Under the pieces are notes generated by a model that did no database searches, was not told the origin of the DNA, and worked only from the letters and a program-made list of their open reading frames with translations. Both the position numbers and the translations under genes were made by a program. Below, piece after piece: positions 55,806 through 64,000 of a stretch of 64,000 bases of DNA (within the stretch, counting starts at the first letter, position 1; the number at the start of each line of letters is the position of its first letter). The stretch spans positions 7,688,001 to 7,752,000 of the forward strand of contig NZ_JAPEPZ010000001.1 in NCBI RefSeq assembly GCF_026339875.1. The letters are read 5' to 3'. Source of the DNA: Streptomyces sp. NBC_01571. Lineage in GTDB: Bacteria > Actinomycetota > Actinomycetes > Streptomycetales > Streptomycetaceae.

Positions 55806-56507
55806 GTGGCAACCGTGTACGTGGAGCGTGCGTCCCGGTTGCCCGGCGCGGTCGTGTGGAGCCGCGCCGTGTCCACGCCCGCCGAGGCCGTACGGCCCGT
55901 GCTCCCGGACGGCTGCATGGACCTGCTGTGGACCGAGGGCCGGCTGCTCGTCGCCGGTCCCGACACCCGCGCGTACGTTCCCGGTGGCGCGCCCGCCGAC
56001 TGGGCGGGGGTCCGGTTCTTCCCCGGTACGGCGCCCTCCCTCCTCGGAGCCCCCGCGGACGAACTCCGCGACCTGCGGGTGGACCTGGCCGATCTGTGGC
56101 CCGCAGCGGAGGTACGGCGCCTGACCGCGCGGATCGACGCGGCGGCCGACCCCGTCGCCGCGCTCGAAGAGGTGGCGCTGGACCGGGCGGCGGGCACCGG
56201 ACCCCCCGATCCGCTGCTGCGGGAGATCGTGGCCGCCCTGGGCGCCGGGCGGTCGGCGGCGGCCACGGCCGTCCGGCTGGGCCTGAGCACACGCCAGTTG
56301 CACCGCCGCTCCCTGACGGCCTTCGGCTACGGACCCAGGACGCTGACCCGGGTCCTGAGACTGCAGCGGGCCCTCGCCCTCGCGTGGGACGGTGTCCCGT
56401 TCGCGGAGGTCGCCGCCCGGTCCGGCTTCGCCGACCAGCCGCATCTGGCCCGGGACGTCAAGGAGTTGGCGGGCATGCCGCTGGGCGAACTGCTCGCGCG
56501 CTCCTGA
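55806..56507 (+). CDS. AraC-family transcriptional regulator
   Basis: 233 residues. The N-terminal domain holds the [10 protein letters not shown] motif of AraC regulators with a DUF6597-like ligand domain, and the C-terminal helix-turn-helix contains [19 protein letters not shown] and [14 protein letters not shown]. Start GTG 55806 lies 1 nt after the AraC pseudogene stop; GTG 55815, three codons in, has TAGCGT 7 nt upstream. It probably regulates the divergent or neighbouring VOC gene, but the target is unproven. Confidence 0.85.
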   Translation: MATVYVERASRLPGAVVWSRAVSTPAEAVRPVLPDGCMDLLWTEGRLLVAGPDTRAYVPGGAPADWAGVRFFPGTAPSLLGAPADELRDLRVDLADLWPAAEVRRLTARIDAAADPVAALEEVALDRAAGTGPPDPLLREIVAALGAGRSAAATAVRLGLSTRQLHRRSLTAFGYGPRTLTRVLRLQRALALAWDGVPFAEVAARSGFADQPHLARDVKELAGMPLGELLARS

Positions 56508-56547
56508 GAGCCCCTGAACGGGCGAACGCCGCCCGCCGCGACACGCC

Positions 56548-56949
56548 CTAGTTCTCCGGGAGCCGTGCGAACAGGTCCACGCCGTTGCCGTCCGGGTCGT
56601 GCACGACCGCGTACCGCATGCCCCAGACGGCGTCCCAGGGCTTGAGCTCGCCGTGGTGGCCGGCGCCCACCAGATCCTCGTACACGGCGTCGACCTCCGC
56701 CGGGCTGTCGCAGAGGAATGCGAGCGACGTCCGGCCGCCCCCGGAGGCCGCCGGACGCCACCCCGGGTGGAACGACCGGATCGTCTCCTCGGTGTCGATC
56801 GCCAGCCGCAGACCGCCGGGCAGTCCGGCCTCGGCATGCGGCTGGTCCTCGGCCCCCTCGGGGAAGACGAGACCGAGGCGGCGGTAGAAGGCGAGCGTGG
56901 CGGCCATGTCGGAGGCGACCAGGCCGATCAGATCGAATCGTGGAGTCAT
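56548..56949 (-). CDS. VOC-family (glyoxalase-like) protein
   Basis: 133 residues in two VOC repeats (FDLIGLVASDMAATLAFYRRLGLVF; YAVVHDPDGNGVDLFA). The likely role is dioxygenation or sequestration of a small compound. On the minus strand TACCGT at 56961-56956 lies 6 nt before the ATG. It converges on the AraC regulator after 40 bp, a frequent pairing. Confidence 0.88.
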   Translation of the reverse strand: MTPRFDLIGLVASDMAATLAFYRRLGLVFPEGAEDQPHAEAGLPGGLRLAIDTEETIRSFHPGWRPAASGGGRTSLAFLCDSPAEVDAVYEDLVGAGHHGELKPWDAVWGMRYAVVHDPDGNGVDLFARLPEN

Positions 56950-56955
56950 GGGGTC

Positions 56956-56961
56956 ACGGTA
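56956..56961 (-). promoter_or_regulatory. candidate -10 box (TACCGT) of the VOC gene
   Basis: On the minus strand TACCGT ends 6 nt before the ATG at 56949, leaderless layout. Confidence 0.4.
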
Positions 56962-57025
56962 GGCGGCCGGCGGGGGGCGGGTCTTGAAGGAATCGGACGG
57001 TCCGGGACGCCGGGTCGGGGCACAA

Positions 57026-57031
57026 TAGGCT
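57026..57031 (+). promoter_or_regulatory. candidate -10 box (TAGGCT) of the ThuA gene
   Basis: TAGGCT, a typical Streptomyces -10 form, ends 7 nt before the ATG at 57039. No ribosome binding site is present, so the mRNA is probably leaderless. No -35 is seen. Confidence 0.45.
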
Positions 57032-57038
57032 CACCGCC

Positions 57039-57743
57039 ATGACCCACCGCGTGCTCGTCCACACCCGCACCACCGCCTACCGGCACGACTCCATCCCGGC
57101 CGCCGTGGCCGCCGTACGCTCCCTCGGCGACGCACACGGGTTCGACGTCGTCGCCACCGAGGACCCCGGCCTCTTCGAACGACCGCTCGACGCGTACGCA
57201 GCCGTGGTCTTCCTCTCCACCAGCGGCGACGTGCTGACACCGGCGGGCCGGATCCGGCTCGCGGCGTACGTCGAGGGCGGCGGCGGGTTCGTCGGTGTGC
57301 ACGCGGCCGCCTGCACCGAGTACGACTGGCCGTACTACGGCGAACTGCTCGGCGCGCGCTTCGACCGGCACCCCGACCTCCAGCCGGGCCGGGCCCTCGT
57401 CGGGGACCGCGCGCATCCGGCGACGCGACACCTCCCGCCGGTCTGGGAGTTCACCGACGAGTGGTACGACTTCCGCCCCGGGCCGGACGGTTCGGCGCGC
57501 GTGCTCGTCCACGCCGACGAGTCCTCGTACGAGGGCGGCGGCATGGGCGACGACCACCCGCTGGTGTGGTGCCGCGAGCAGGGCGCGGGCCGGGTCTTCT
57601 ACACCGCGCTCGGCCACACCGCGCAGGCCTACGACGACCCCGACTTCCGTACGCACCTGCTCGGCGGCATCACCTGGGCGGCCCGCGGCCCGGCCGATCC
57701 GGTCCCGTCGGGGTCCGGCCGGTCGGACGCCGGCGCGTGCTGA
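57039..57743 (+). CDS. ThuA domain protein
   Basis: 234 residues with the ThuA fold: VLVHTRTTAYRHDSIPAA at the start, AYVEGGGGFVGVHAAAC and FTDEWYDFR in the middle, and GRVFYTALGHTAQAYDD near the end. ThuA proteins are linked to trehalose or polyol use and have a class I glutamine amidotransferase-like fold. Cytoplasmic. Followed by a carboxylesterase gene on the same strand after 141 bp. Confidence 0.93.
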   Translation: MTHRVLVHTRTTAYRHDSIPAAVAAVRSLGDAHGFDVVATEDPGLFERPLDAYAAVVFLSTSGDVLTPAGRIRLAAYVEGGGGFVGVHAAACTEYDWPYYGELLGARFDRHPDLQPGRALVGDRAHPATRHLPPVWEFTDEWYDFRPGPDGSARVLVHADESSYEGGGMGDDHPLVWCREQGAGRVFYTALGHTAQAYDDPDFRTHLLGGITWAARGPADPVPSGSGRSDAGAC

Positions 57744-57884
57744 CGCGTGCCGGGGATGCCGCGCCGTGTGCGCCGTTCGGGGACCTGGGGACGTACGCCG
57801 GACGGCGGCCTCCACGGGATCGGCCGGAAGTGAGGTGATGCTCTGCCGGGAAGGGTGTGCGAGCGGCGAGGAGCTGGTGGTCGG

Positions 57885-59507
57885 ATGGCGGCGGACGCGG
57901 TACGGCGGACGGATCCGGTGGTCACCACCCCGTACGGAGCGGTGCGCGGCAGGTACGAGAACGAGATCGCCGTCTTCCGCGGCATCCCGTACGCGGCCCC
58001 GCCGTTCGGCCCGCGCCGCTTCCGGCCCCCCGTGCCCCCCGAGCCCTGGGACGGGGTGCGCGACGCTGGCGCCTTCGGCCCCACACCGCCCAAACCGCCG
58101 TACTCGGAGGCGTTCGCACGGCTGCTCTCCGATCCCGTCGTGCCCGGCGACGACTGCCTCAACCTGAACGTGTGGACACCGGAACCGGGCCCGGGCGCCC
58201 GGCTCCCCGTGCTGGTGTGGATCCACGGTGGGGCGCTGACCCGTGGTTCGTCGGCCGTGCCCGTCTACGACGGCCGCGCCTTCGCCCGGGACGGAGTCGT
58301 CCTGGTCTCCCTCAACTACCGCCTCGGAGTGGAGGGTTACGGCCTCTTCCCGGACCGGCCGGCCAACCCCGGCCTGCGCGACCAGCTCGCCGCACTGGAG
58401 TGGGTGCGCGCGTCGATCGCGGGCTTCGGCGGCGACCCCGACCGGGTGACCGTCTTCGGGGAGTCGGCGGGCGCCATCAGCATCGGGGCGCTGCTGGCCG
58501 CGCCGCGTGCCCGGGGACTCTTCCAGCGGGCCGTGCTGCAGAGCGGGCCGCCGGAGACGGCCGACCGGGACAAGGTGCGCCGGATGGTCCGCAGGATGGC
58601 CGCCCGGCTGAAGGTCCCGGCGACGGCCGACGCGCTGGCCGCCGTCGACCGCGGCCTGCTGCTGCGTACGCAGGCCGAGGTGAGCCGGCTCAGCAGCCCT
58701 GTGCTCGGCGGGCCCTCGTTCGGCATCGTCGTCGACGGCGACCTGGTCCCGCGCGACCCGCTGGAGGCGCTCCTGGAGGGCGCCGCCCCCGGCGTCGACC
58801 TGCTGCTCGGCTGGACGAGTGAGGAGTACCGGCTCTGGCTGGTCCCCGGCGGCCTGCTGGAACGCGTCGACCGGCTCGGTGCTGTCGCCGTCGCCGGTGC
58901 CATGGCCCGCTGCCGCTGCGGCCACGAGGTGCCGCGCGGCTACCGCGCGACCCACCCGGCGGCGAGCACCGCAGAGCTCGTCGGCCAGATGGTCACCGAC
59001 CACCTCCTGAGGGTCCCGCTGCACCGGCTCGCGGACGCCCGCTGCGGGCACTCCCGCTCGTACGTCTTCGAGTTCGCCTGGCCCTCGAACGTGCCCCGTC
59101 TCGGCGCCTGCCACGCCCTGGAGCTCGGCTTCGTCTTCGACACCGCCGAGGTGCCCGAGGCGGCGATGCTCGCCGGCGAGGGTGCCCCGCAGGAACTCGC
59201 CGACGCGATGCACGCGGCCTGGGTGCGGTTCGCGGTCGAGGGCGACCCCGGCTGGCAGGCCTGGGACACCACCCATCCGGTGCGGATGTTCGGCGCGGGG
59301 GAACCGCACACCGTCCAAGGCCCACGCGACCGTGAAATCGCCCTGTGGAAAGCAGAGTTGAGCAAGCCCGCGAGCGCCCGTGGTCCGTTCGGCGGTCCGG
59401 AGGCCACACCCGCGTCGCTCCCTCGCGCCGGTTCGCCCGTACGTGCTGTCGCTCCGCTGTCCGCCGTACGCCGTTTCCGTCGCTCCGGCGGCACCCCTCG
59501 GCCCTGA
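57885..59507 (+). CDS. type-B carboxylesterase
   Basis: 540 residues. Oxyanion-hole WIHGGAL at about 113-119 and nucleophile S194 in GESAG; the acid and His of the triad lie later (GWTSEEYRLW, GACHALELGF). It hydrolyses esters and is related to p-nitrobenzyl esterases. No signal peptide. Start ATG 57885; GAGGAG lies 11 nt upstream. The C-terminal 40 residues are Arg/Pro-rich and low complexity. Confidence 0.92.
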   Translation: MAADAVRRTDPVVTTPYGAVRGRYENEIAVFRGIPYAAPPFGPRRFRPPVPPEPWDGVRDAGAFGPTPPKPPYSEAFARLLSDPVVPGDDCLNLNVWTPEPGPGARLPVLVWIHGGALTRGSSAVPVYDGRAFARDGVVLVSLNYRLGVEGYGLFPDRPANPGLRDQLAALEWVRASIAGFGGDPDRVTVFGESAGAISIGALLAAPRARGLFQRAVLQSGPPETADRDKVRRMVRRMAARLKVPATADALAAVDRGLLLRTQAEVSRLSSPVLGGPSFGIVVDGDLVPRDPLEALLEGAAPGVDLLLGWTSEEYRLWLVPGGLLERVDRLGAVAVAGAMARCRCGHEVPRGYRATHPAASTAELVGQMVTDHLLRVPLHRLADARCGHSRSYVFEFAWPSNVPRLGACHALELGFVFDTAEVPEAAMLAGEGAPQELADAMHAAWVRFAVEGDPGWQAWDTTHPVRMFGAGEPHTVQGPRDREIALWKAELSKPASARGPFGGPEATPASLPRAGSPVRAVAPLSAVRRFRRSGGTPRP

Positions 59508-59634
59508 CGCCGGCCACCCCCGGGTCCGGGGAAGAGATCCGGCCGCCTGCCGGCGGGGTCGCCCGCGCGGGCCTTCACGCGCGGCGGCGGACACGGGGGA
59601 CTCCCTCGTCCGCCCGGGGCCCGCGGTGCGGACG

Positions 59635-60579
59635 TCACCGTCCGGACGCGAGTGACTCCCTGATCGTGGTGATCGCACCGGGGCCGACCCGGCAGCAACC
59701 GCCGATCAGGCGGGCCCCGCCCCGCCGCCAGCCGGTCACCTGCTCGGCGGTGAACGTCGAGTGTCCGCTCCACGCACGGGCCCCCGCGTCCCACACCTCA
59801 CCGCTGTTCGGATAGACCACGACGGGCTTGCCGGTCACCCGCGCCGCCGTCGCGACCGCGTCGTCCACGTCCTCGGGCGCGCAGCAGTTCACGCCGACCG
59901 CGATGATCTCGTGCGCGTCGGCGGCCACGGCGAAGGCCTCCTCCAGCGGCTGCCCGGCCCGGGTCCGGCCACCGGCGACGCTGTACGACAGCCACGCCGG
60001 TACCCCGAGCCCGCGCACCGCCCGCAGCAGCGCCCGGGCCTCGTCGGTGTCCGGCACGGTCTCCAGAGCCAGCACGTCGGGCGCGGCGGCCGCCAGCACC
60101 TCCAGGCGCGGGCGGTGGAAGCGCTCCAGCTCGGCCACGCTCAGCCCGTACCGGCCCCGGTACTCCGAGCCGTCCGCGAGCATCGCCCCGTACGGCCCGG
60201 CCGACGCGGCCACCCACAGGGGCCTCGTGACGCCCTTCGCCCGCGCGCGCCGGGCCGCCTCGCGCGCCGATCCGACGCTGAGCCGCAGCAGCCCGGCCGC
60301 CCGGTCGTGCGGGATGCCGCGCCGCGCGAAGCCCTCGAAGGTGGCCTGGTAGCTGGAGGTGATCGCCACGTCCGCGCCCGCCTCGAAGTAGGCGAGATGG
60401 GCCTCGGTGATCGCCTCCGGCCGCTCGGCGAGCAGCCGCGCCGACCACAGCTCGTCGCTCAGTTCGTGTCCGGCGGACTCGAGCTGGTTGGACATCCCGC
60501 CGTCCAGGACGACCGTTCCCGACGCGAGCGCGCCGGCGAGGGTGGGGGGTCGGTCGCTGCGGGAGGCGTCACTGGTCAT
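59635..60579 (-). CDS. mmuM: homocysteine S-methyltransferase
   Basis: 314 residues. Transfers a methyl group from S-methylmethionine or SAM to homocysteine, making methionine. Starts GTVVLDGGMSNQLES, and zinc ligands are in GVNCCAPED and GGCCRVGP. TAGCGT at 60591-60586 lies 6 nt before the ATG. It is divergent from the DUF2264 gene. Solid assignment. Confidence 0.94.
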   Translation of the reverse strand: MTSDASRSDRPPTLAGALASGTVVLDGGMSNQLESAGHELSDELWSARLLAERPEAITEAHLAYFEAGADVAITSSYQATFEGFARRGIPHDRAAGLLRLSVGSAREAARRARAKGVTRPLWVAASAGPYGAMLADGSEYRGRYGLSVAELERFHRPRLEVLAAAAPDVLALETVPDTDEARALLRAVRGLGVPAWLSYSVAGGRTRAGQPLEEAFAVAADAHEIIAVGVNCCAPEDVDDAVATAARVTGKPVVVYPNSGEVWDAGARAWSGHSTFTAEQVTGWRRGGARLIGGCCRVGPGAITTIRESLASGR

Positions 60580-60585
60580 GTCACG

Positions 60586-60591
60586 ACGCTA
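60586..60591 (-). promoter_or_regulatory. candidate -10 box (TAGCGT) of mmuM
   Basis: On the minus strand TAGCGT ends 6 nt before the ATG at 60579, leaderless layout. Confidence 0.42.
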
Positions 60592-60702
60592 GTCGATGCG
60601 CGGGGCGGCCCCCGCGGGCCCCGTTGACCTCCCCGTACCCCGCCTCTACCTTTTCGGGGTTCCCGCGGAACAGCTCACACGGCACAGAAAGGAAGTCCGC
60701 CG

Positions 60703-62538
60703 ATGCCGCCCCTTTCACCGCCGTCGTTCCTCGCACTCCCCGAGGACCGCGCCCTCAGCCCCTACACCGGCTGCACGCGAGCCCACTGGGAGGCGGCCGC
60801 CGACTCCCTGCTCGCGGCGGTCGCCCCGTACGCCACCGCCGACGGCGCGCTCTACCATCTGCCCGCGGACCGCACGAGCTGGTCCGGCAGGCTCTCCGAC
60901 GGTCTGGAGGGCTACGCCCGCACCCTGCTCCTGGCCGCCTTCCGCCGCGACGAGAAGGTCCTGGAACGCTACGCGGACGGCCTCGCCGCCGGAACGGCCG
61001 GCGTCTGGCCGCGGGTCCGGGACCGCAGTCAGCCGCTCGTCGAGGCCGCGTCCGTCGCCCTGGCCCTGCGGCTGACCCGGCCGCTGCTGTGGGACCGTCT
61101 GGACGACGCCGTGCGGCAGCGCGCCGCGGGATGGCTCGGCGACGCGCTGACCGCCGAACCCTGGCCCTGCAACTGGGAGTTGTTCCCGGTGACGGTGGGC
61201 GGGTTCCTGGCGGAGATCGATCACGAGCCGGAGGCCGCGCGCGCCGCCGTCGACCGCGGCCTGGACCGCATCGAGCAGTGGTACCTCGGCGACGGCTGGT
61301 ACAGCGACGGCCCCGGCCGCGCCTTCGACTACTACAACGGCTGGGCGATGCACCTGTATCCGGTGCTGCACGCCCGGCTGGCCGGCGACGAGCGGCTGCT
61401 CGACCTGTACGGCGGCCGGCTGGCGCGTCATCTCCAGGACTACGCCCGGCTGTTCGGTGCCGACGGTGCCCCGGTGCACCAGGGCCGCTCCCTGACCTAC
61501 CGGTTCGCGACCGCCGCGCCGCTGTGGCTGGGCGCCCTGACGGGACGTACGCCCCTCGCGCCGGGAGAGACCCGGCGCCTGGCGTCCGGCGCCCTGCGCC
61601 ACTTCCTCGACCGGGGCGCGGTCGACGGCCGGGGGCTGCTCACCCTCGGCTGGCACGGCCCCGACGAGTCGGTCCTGCAGGGCTATTCGGGCCCCGCGTC
61701 CCCGTACTGGGCGAGCAAGGGGTTCGTGGGCCTGCTCCTGCCGCCCGACCACGAGGTGTGGACGGCCCGCGAGGAGCCAGGCCCGACGGACCGCACCGAC
61801 GCGGTCACCTCCGTCGGCCCGCCCAACTGGCTGCTCCAGACGACCGCTTCGGACGGTCTGGTCCGCCTCCACAACCACGGCAGCGAGGACGTCCGCTACG
61901 ACCCGTACTACACGCGGCTCGCCTACTCGACGGTGACGCGGCCCTCGGCGCCGACCGACTCCGGCGACCCGAACGTCTCCGGCCACCCGGCCGACTCCGG
62001 CGTCGGCGGCGACGAGGGTGCCCGGGCCGGCGACAGCGCCCGCTGCGACAACAGCGTGATCGTCGGCGGTGACCCGAGCCGTACGCACATCGAGCCGCTG
62101 GGTACCGGGAGCGGCTGGGCGGCGTCCCGGCACACGGCCGCGGACGGCGCCCGGGTCACCAGCCTCGTCCTCGCGCACGGCGCGGTCGAGGTGCGGGCGC
62201 ACCTGGTGGCGGGAGCGGCTCCCGGGACACCGGTACGCGTGACGGGCTGGCCGCAGGGATCCGCAGCGCGGTCCGAACTCCTCTCCCTGCACGGCCTTCT
62301 GGACGGGGCCGGTGCGGTGGGATCCGGTGCAGTGGGGGACGGAGCGACTCTCTTCGTCGCTCTCGCCCGCCTCACCGCCGAACCGGATCCCCGGCCCCTC
62401 GCCGAGCTGGTGTCCGTGACGGTGGAAGGGACGTACGACCTGAGCGTGAGCTGGACCTCCGGTCCGTCGGCACGGTTCCGCTTCAGCGCCGCGGACGGGC
62501 GTGCCACGGCGTCGTCGTGGTCGGTGGCGCCCCGGTGA
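60703..62538 (+). CDS. DUF2264 domain protein
   Basis: 611 residues. The DUF2264 domain is clear at about 20-380: SDGLEGYARTLLLAAF, LVEAASVALALRLTRP, PWPCNWELFPVTVGGF, and YSDGPGRAFDYYNGWAMHLYPVL. It is an (alpha/alpha)6-barrel-like fold of carbohydrate-active enzyme relatives; its activity is unknown. The C-terminal part is beta-rich with a Gly/Asp-rich insert near 425-450. No signal peptide, so cytoplasmic. AAAGGAAG precedes the ATG. Confidence 0.88.
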   Translation: MPPLSPPSFLALPEDRALSPYTGCTRAHWEAAADSLLAAVAPYATADGALYHLPADRTSWSGRLSDGLEGYARTLLLAAFRRDEKVLERYADGLAAGTAGVWPRVRDRSQPLVEAASVALALRLTRPLLWDRLDDAVRQRAAGWLGDALTAEPWPCNWELFPVTVGGFLAEIDHEPEAARAAVDRGLDRIEQWYLGDGWYSDGPGRAFDYYNGWAMHLYPVLHARLAGDERLLDLYGGRLARHLQDYARLFGADGAPVHQGRSLTYRFATAAPLWLGALTGRTPLAPGETRRLASGALRHFLDRGAVDGRGLLTLGWHGPDESVLQGYSGPASPYWASKGFVGLLLPPDHEVWTAREEPGPTDRTDAVTSVGPPNWLLQTTASDGLVRLHNHGSEDVRYDPYYTRLAYSTVTRPSAPTDSGDPNVSGHPADSGVGGDEGARAGDSARCDNSVIVGGDPSRTHIEPLGTGSGWAASRHTAADGARVTSLVLAHGAVEVRAHLVAGAAPGTPVRVTGWPQGSAARSELLSLHGLLDGAGAVGSGAVGDGATLFVALARLTAEPDPRPLAELVSVTVEGTYDLSVSWTSGPSARFRFSAADGRATASSWSVAPR

Positions 62539-62592
62539 CCGCTCCTTCGCGCCGGCGCACACGGTTCGGCCGGCGCCGAAGGGCCGTGCCGT

Positions 62593-62598
62593 TAGCGT
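62593..62598 (+). promoter_or_regulatory. candidate -10 box (TAGCGT) of the PEP mutase-family gene
   Basis: TAGCGT ends 7 nt before the ATG at 62606; GGGGGA between could also act as ribosome binding site. Confidence 0.38.
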
Positions 62599-62605
62599 GG
62601 GGGAC

Positions 62606-63487
62606 ATGAACGCCGACCAGGAGCGCCCGTCCCGTCCCTCGGCCCCGCGCACCGAGGGACCGGCACATCCCACGGCAGGCGCCCGGCGCCCCACCTCCCG
62701 CGTGAGCCGCTTCGCCGCGCTCCACCACGCCGGCGCCCCGCTGCTGCTGCCCAACGCCTGGGACCACGCCTCCGCCGCCCTCCTCGCCGCAGAAGGCTTC
62801 GAGGCGATCGGCACGACGAGCCTCGGTGTGGCGGCCTCCGCCGGGCTGCCGGACGGCGCCGCGGCGACCCGGGACCTGACGGTGCGCCTGGCCCGGCAGC
62901 TCGGCACGGGCCCGTATCTGCTGTCCGTGGACGCCGAGGACGGCTTCGGACAGGACCCCGACGAGGTGGCCGGGCTGGCACGTGAACTGGCCGCCGCGGG
63001 GGCCGTCGGTGTCAACCTGGAGGACGGGCTCGGTCCCGCCGAGCCGCACGCGGCGAAGATCGCGGCGGTACGGGCCGCCGTCCCCGGCCTCTTCGTCAAC
63101 GCCCGCACCGACACCCACTGGCTGGGCGACGGCACGGACGAACGCGAGACGCTCCGTCGGCTCGACCTCTACCAACAGGCCCGCGCCGACTGCGTGTTCG
63201 TCCCCGGCCTGACCGACCCCACCCGGATCGCCGCCCTCGTGAAGAGCCTCGACGTGCCGCTCAACATCCTCTACTCGCCCTCCGGGCCGTCCGTCGCGCA
63301 CCTCGCCGACCTCGGCGTACGCAGGGTCAGTCTCGGCTCGTTCCTCTACCGGCGGGCGCTGGGCGCGGTCCTCGACGCCGTGGGGGACGTCCGGGCGGGC
63401 CGGCCCGCCCAGGGCACGGCGCCGACGTACGACGAGGTGCAGGCGTTCGGCCGGAGAGGTCCCGACCGGCCCGGTGGGAACGGCTAG
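62606..63487 (+). CDS. isocitrate lyase/PEP mutase family protein
   Basis: 293 residues. The barrel starts at about residue 30 (FAALHHAGAPLLLPNAWDHASA). Catalytic regions SVDAEDGFG, GAVGVNLEDG and VNARTDTHWLG hold the conserved metal-binding Asp/Glu, but no KKCGH motif of isocitrate lyase is seen. It may be a 2-methylisocitrate lyase-, oxaloacetate hydrolase- or PEP mutase-like enzyme. The N-terminal 30 residues are low complexity. Its last 4 bp overlap the convergent hydrolase gene. Confidence 0.85.
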   Translation: MNADQERPSRPSAPRTEGPAHPTAGARRPTSRVSRFAALHHAGAPLLLPNAWDHASAALLAAEGFEAIGTTSLGVAASAGLPDGAAATRDLTVRLARQLGTGPYLLSVDAEDGFGQDPDEVAGLARELAAAGAVGVNLEDGLGPAEPHAAKIAAVRAAVPGLFVNARTDTHWLGDGTDERETLRRLDLYQQARADCVFVPGLTDPTRIAALVKSLDVPLNILYSPSGPSVAHLADLGVRRVSLGSFLYRRALGAVLDAVGDVRAGRPAQGTAPTYDEVQAFGRRGPDRPGGNG

Positions 63488-64000
63488 TCGTCCCCGGCCG
63501 CCCCGGTGAGCAGGGCCGTGAGCCGGTCCGCGAACGGGACGGGGTGCTCGATGACGCCGATGTGACCGCCGGGGAACTCGGCGAAGCCGCCGCCGCTGAG
63601 TTCGGCGAGCAAGGCGGCCGTCCGGTACGGGAGCTGGCCCCGTGAGTCGTGTCCGGCGCCGAGGGTGAGCCGGTCGGACCGGGTCCTCAGCGCGGCCAGG
63701 TCGGGGGTGTGGGAGGTGAACGGCCCCAGCACACGGGTGAGGAAGACGCCCATCGGGGTGTTCGGGTCCACCTCGGGCACCGACGCGGGCGGGCCGTCCC
63801 ACCCCCGGCCCACAAGTCCGGCCTGGAGACGGGACATCGCGGCGCCGAGGCCCTGTGCGCGGCCGACCTCGTCCACCTCGACGATCATCGCCCGCTGTTC
63901 CACGGCGTCGGGCAGCACGGCCAGGCTGGGCGGCTCGTGGGCGACCACGTGCCGCAGCCGCCGCGGATGCCGGGCCAGCAGATCCAGGGCGACGATGCCG
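63484..64000 (-). CDS. alpha/beta-fold hydrolase, 5' end outside window
   Basis: The frame is open to the right edge, so the N-terminus is missing; about 172 residues are visible. At the edge GIVALDLLARHPRRLRHVVAHEPPS follows where the nucleophile Ser elbow should be, and a later GAGHDSRG and the final GGHIGVIEHP contain the acid and His of the triad. A GTG at 63948 would be a false start. The substrate is unknown. Confidence 0.8.
   Translation of the reverse strand, partial: GIVALDLLARHPRRLRHVVAHEPPSLAVLPDAVEQRAMIVEVDEVGRAQGLGAAMSRLQAGLVGRGWDGPPASVPEVDPNTPMGVFLTRVLGPFTSHTPDLAALRTRSDRLTLGAGHDSRGQLPYRTAALLAELSGGGFAEFPGGHIGVIEHPVPFADRLTALLTGAAGDD

Overview
The window is chromosomal DNA of a Streptomyces species. 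The evidence is the very high GC content with G/C-rich third codon positions, a full-length bifunctional geosmin synthase, a Streptomyces subtilisin inhibitor relic, a SAV2148-type HEPN protein, sugar ABC transporter genes without their own ATPase, and many genes whose start codon lies only 6-7 nt downstream of a TANNNT box, as expected for leaderless actinobacterial transcripts. I see no rRNA, tRNA, IS element, prophage or CRISPR array.

Layout. 1-8 kb: the start of an alpha/beta hydrolase, geosmin synthase, a convergent protein of unknown function, a membrane-anchored PDZ protein, and an M24 peptidase next to a kinase-fold protein lacking the usual catalytic Asp. 8-19.2 kb: the glycogen-to-trehalose set on the minus strand (glgX/treX, treY, treZ), interrupted by an FHA protein and by two convergent M14 carboxypeptidase paralogues flanking a frameshifted subtilisin-inhibitor-like gene. 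19.4-24.9 kb: a secreted protein followed by a minimal secreted copper amine oxidase, a HEPN protein, a DnaQ-like exonuclease and an APH-family kinase with a tandem repeat at its 3' end. 25.1-28.2 kb: a carbohydrate ABC importer (two permeases and a lipoprotein). 28.3-37.3 kb: mostly single metabolic genes (a macrolide-type glycosyltransferase behind a palindromic operator, an MMPL transporter, VOC, DUF1697, NTF2-like, transglutaminase, aldo/keto reductase, ketopantoate-reductase-like and DsbA-like proteins).

37.4-46.9 kb: an assimilatory sulfur block on the minus strand. A 19-codon leader peptide precedes sulfite reductase, a zinc-ribbon protein, cysH, cysC, cysD and cysN. A sulfonate/taurine-type ABC transporter (ssuA, ssuB, ssuC) and a sirohydrochlorin chelatase follow. 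Together they take up organosulfonates, activate and reduce sulfate to sulfide, and help supply the sirohaem needed by the reductase.

47-64 kb: a GNAT enzyme, a secreted protein, a GAF-domain regulator, an AidB-like acyl-CoA dehydrogenase divergent from a BrkB/YihY membrane protein across only 17 bp, an NmrA-like reductase whose frame runs on without a stop through a GC-rich tandem repeat, a frameshifted AraC regulator, a second AraC-type regulator, VOC, ThuA, a type-B carboxylesterase, homocysteine S-methyltransferase, a DUF2264 protein, a PEP mutase/isocitrate lyase-family enzyme, and a hydrolase cut by the right edge.

I did not find a complete new multi-gene system. The most unusual signals are regulatory (shared -10 hexamer of divergent genes, sulfur leader peptide, operator-embedded leaderless promoter) and evolutionary (protease-inhibitor relic between carboxypeptidases, kinase-fold protein without catalytic Asp, stop-codon loss at a tandem repeat).
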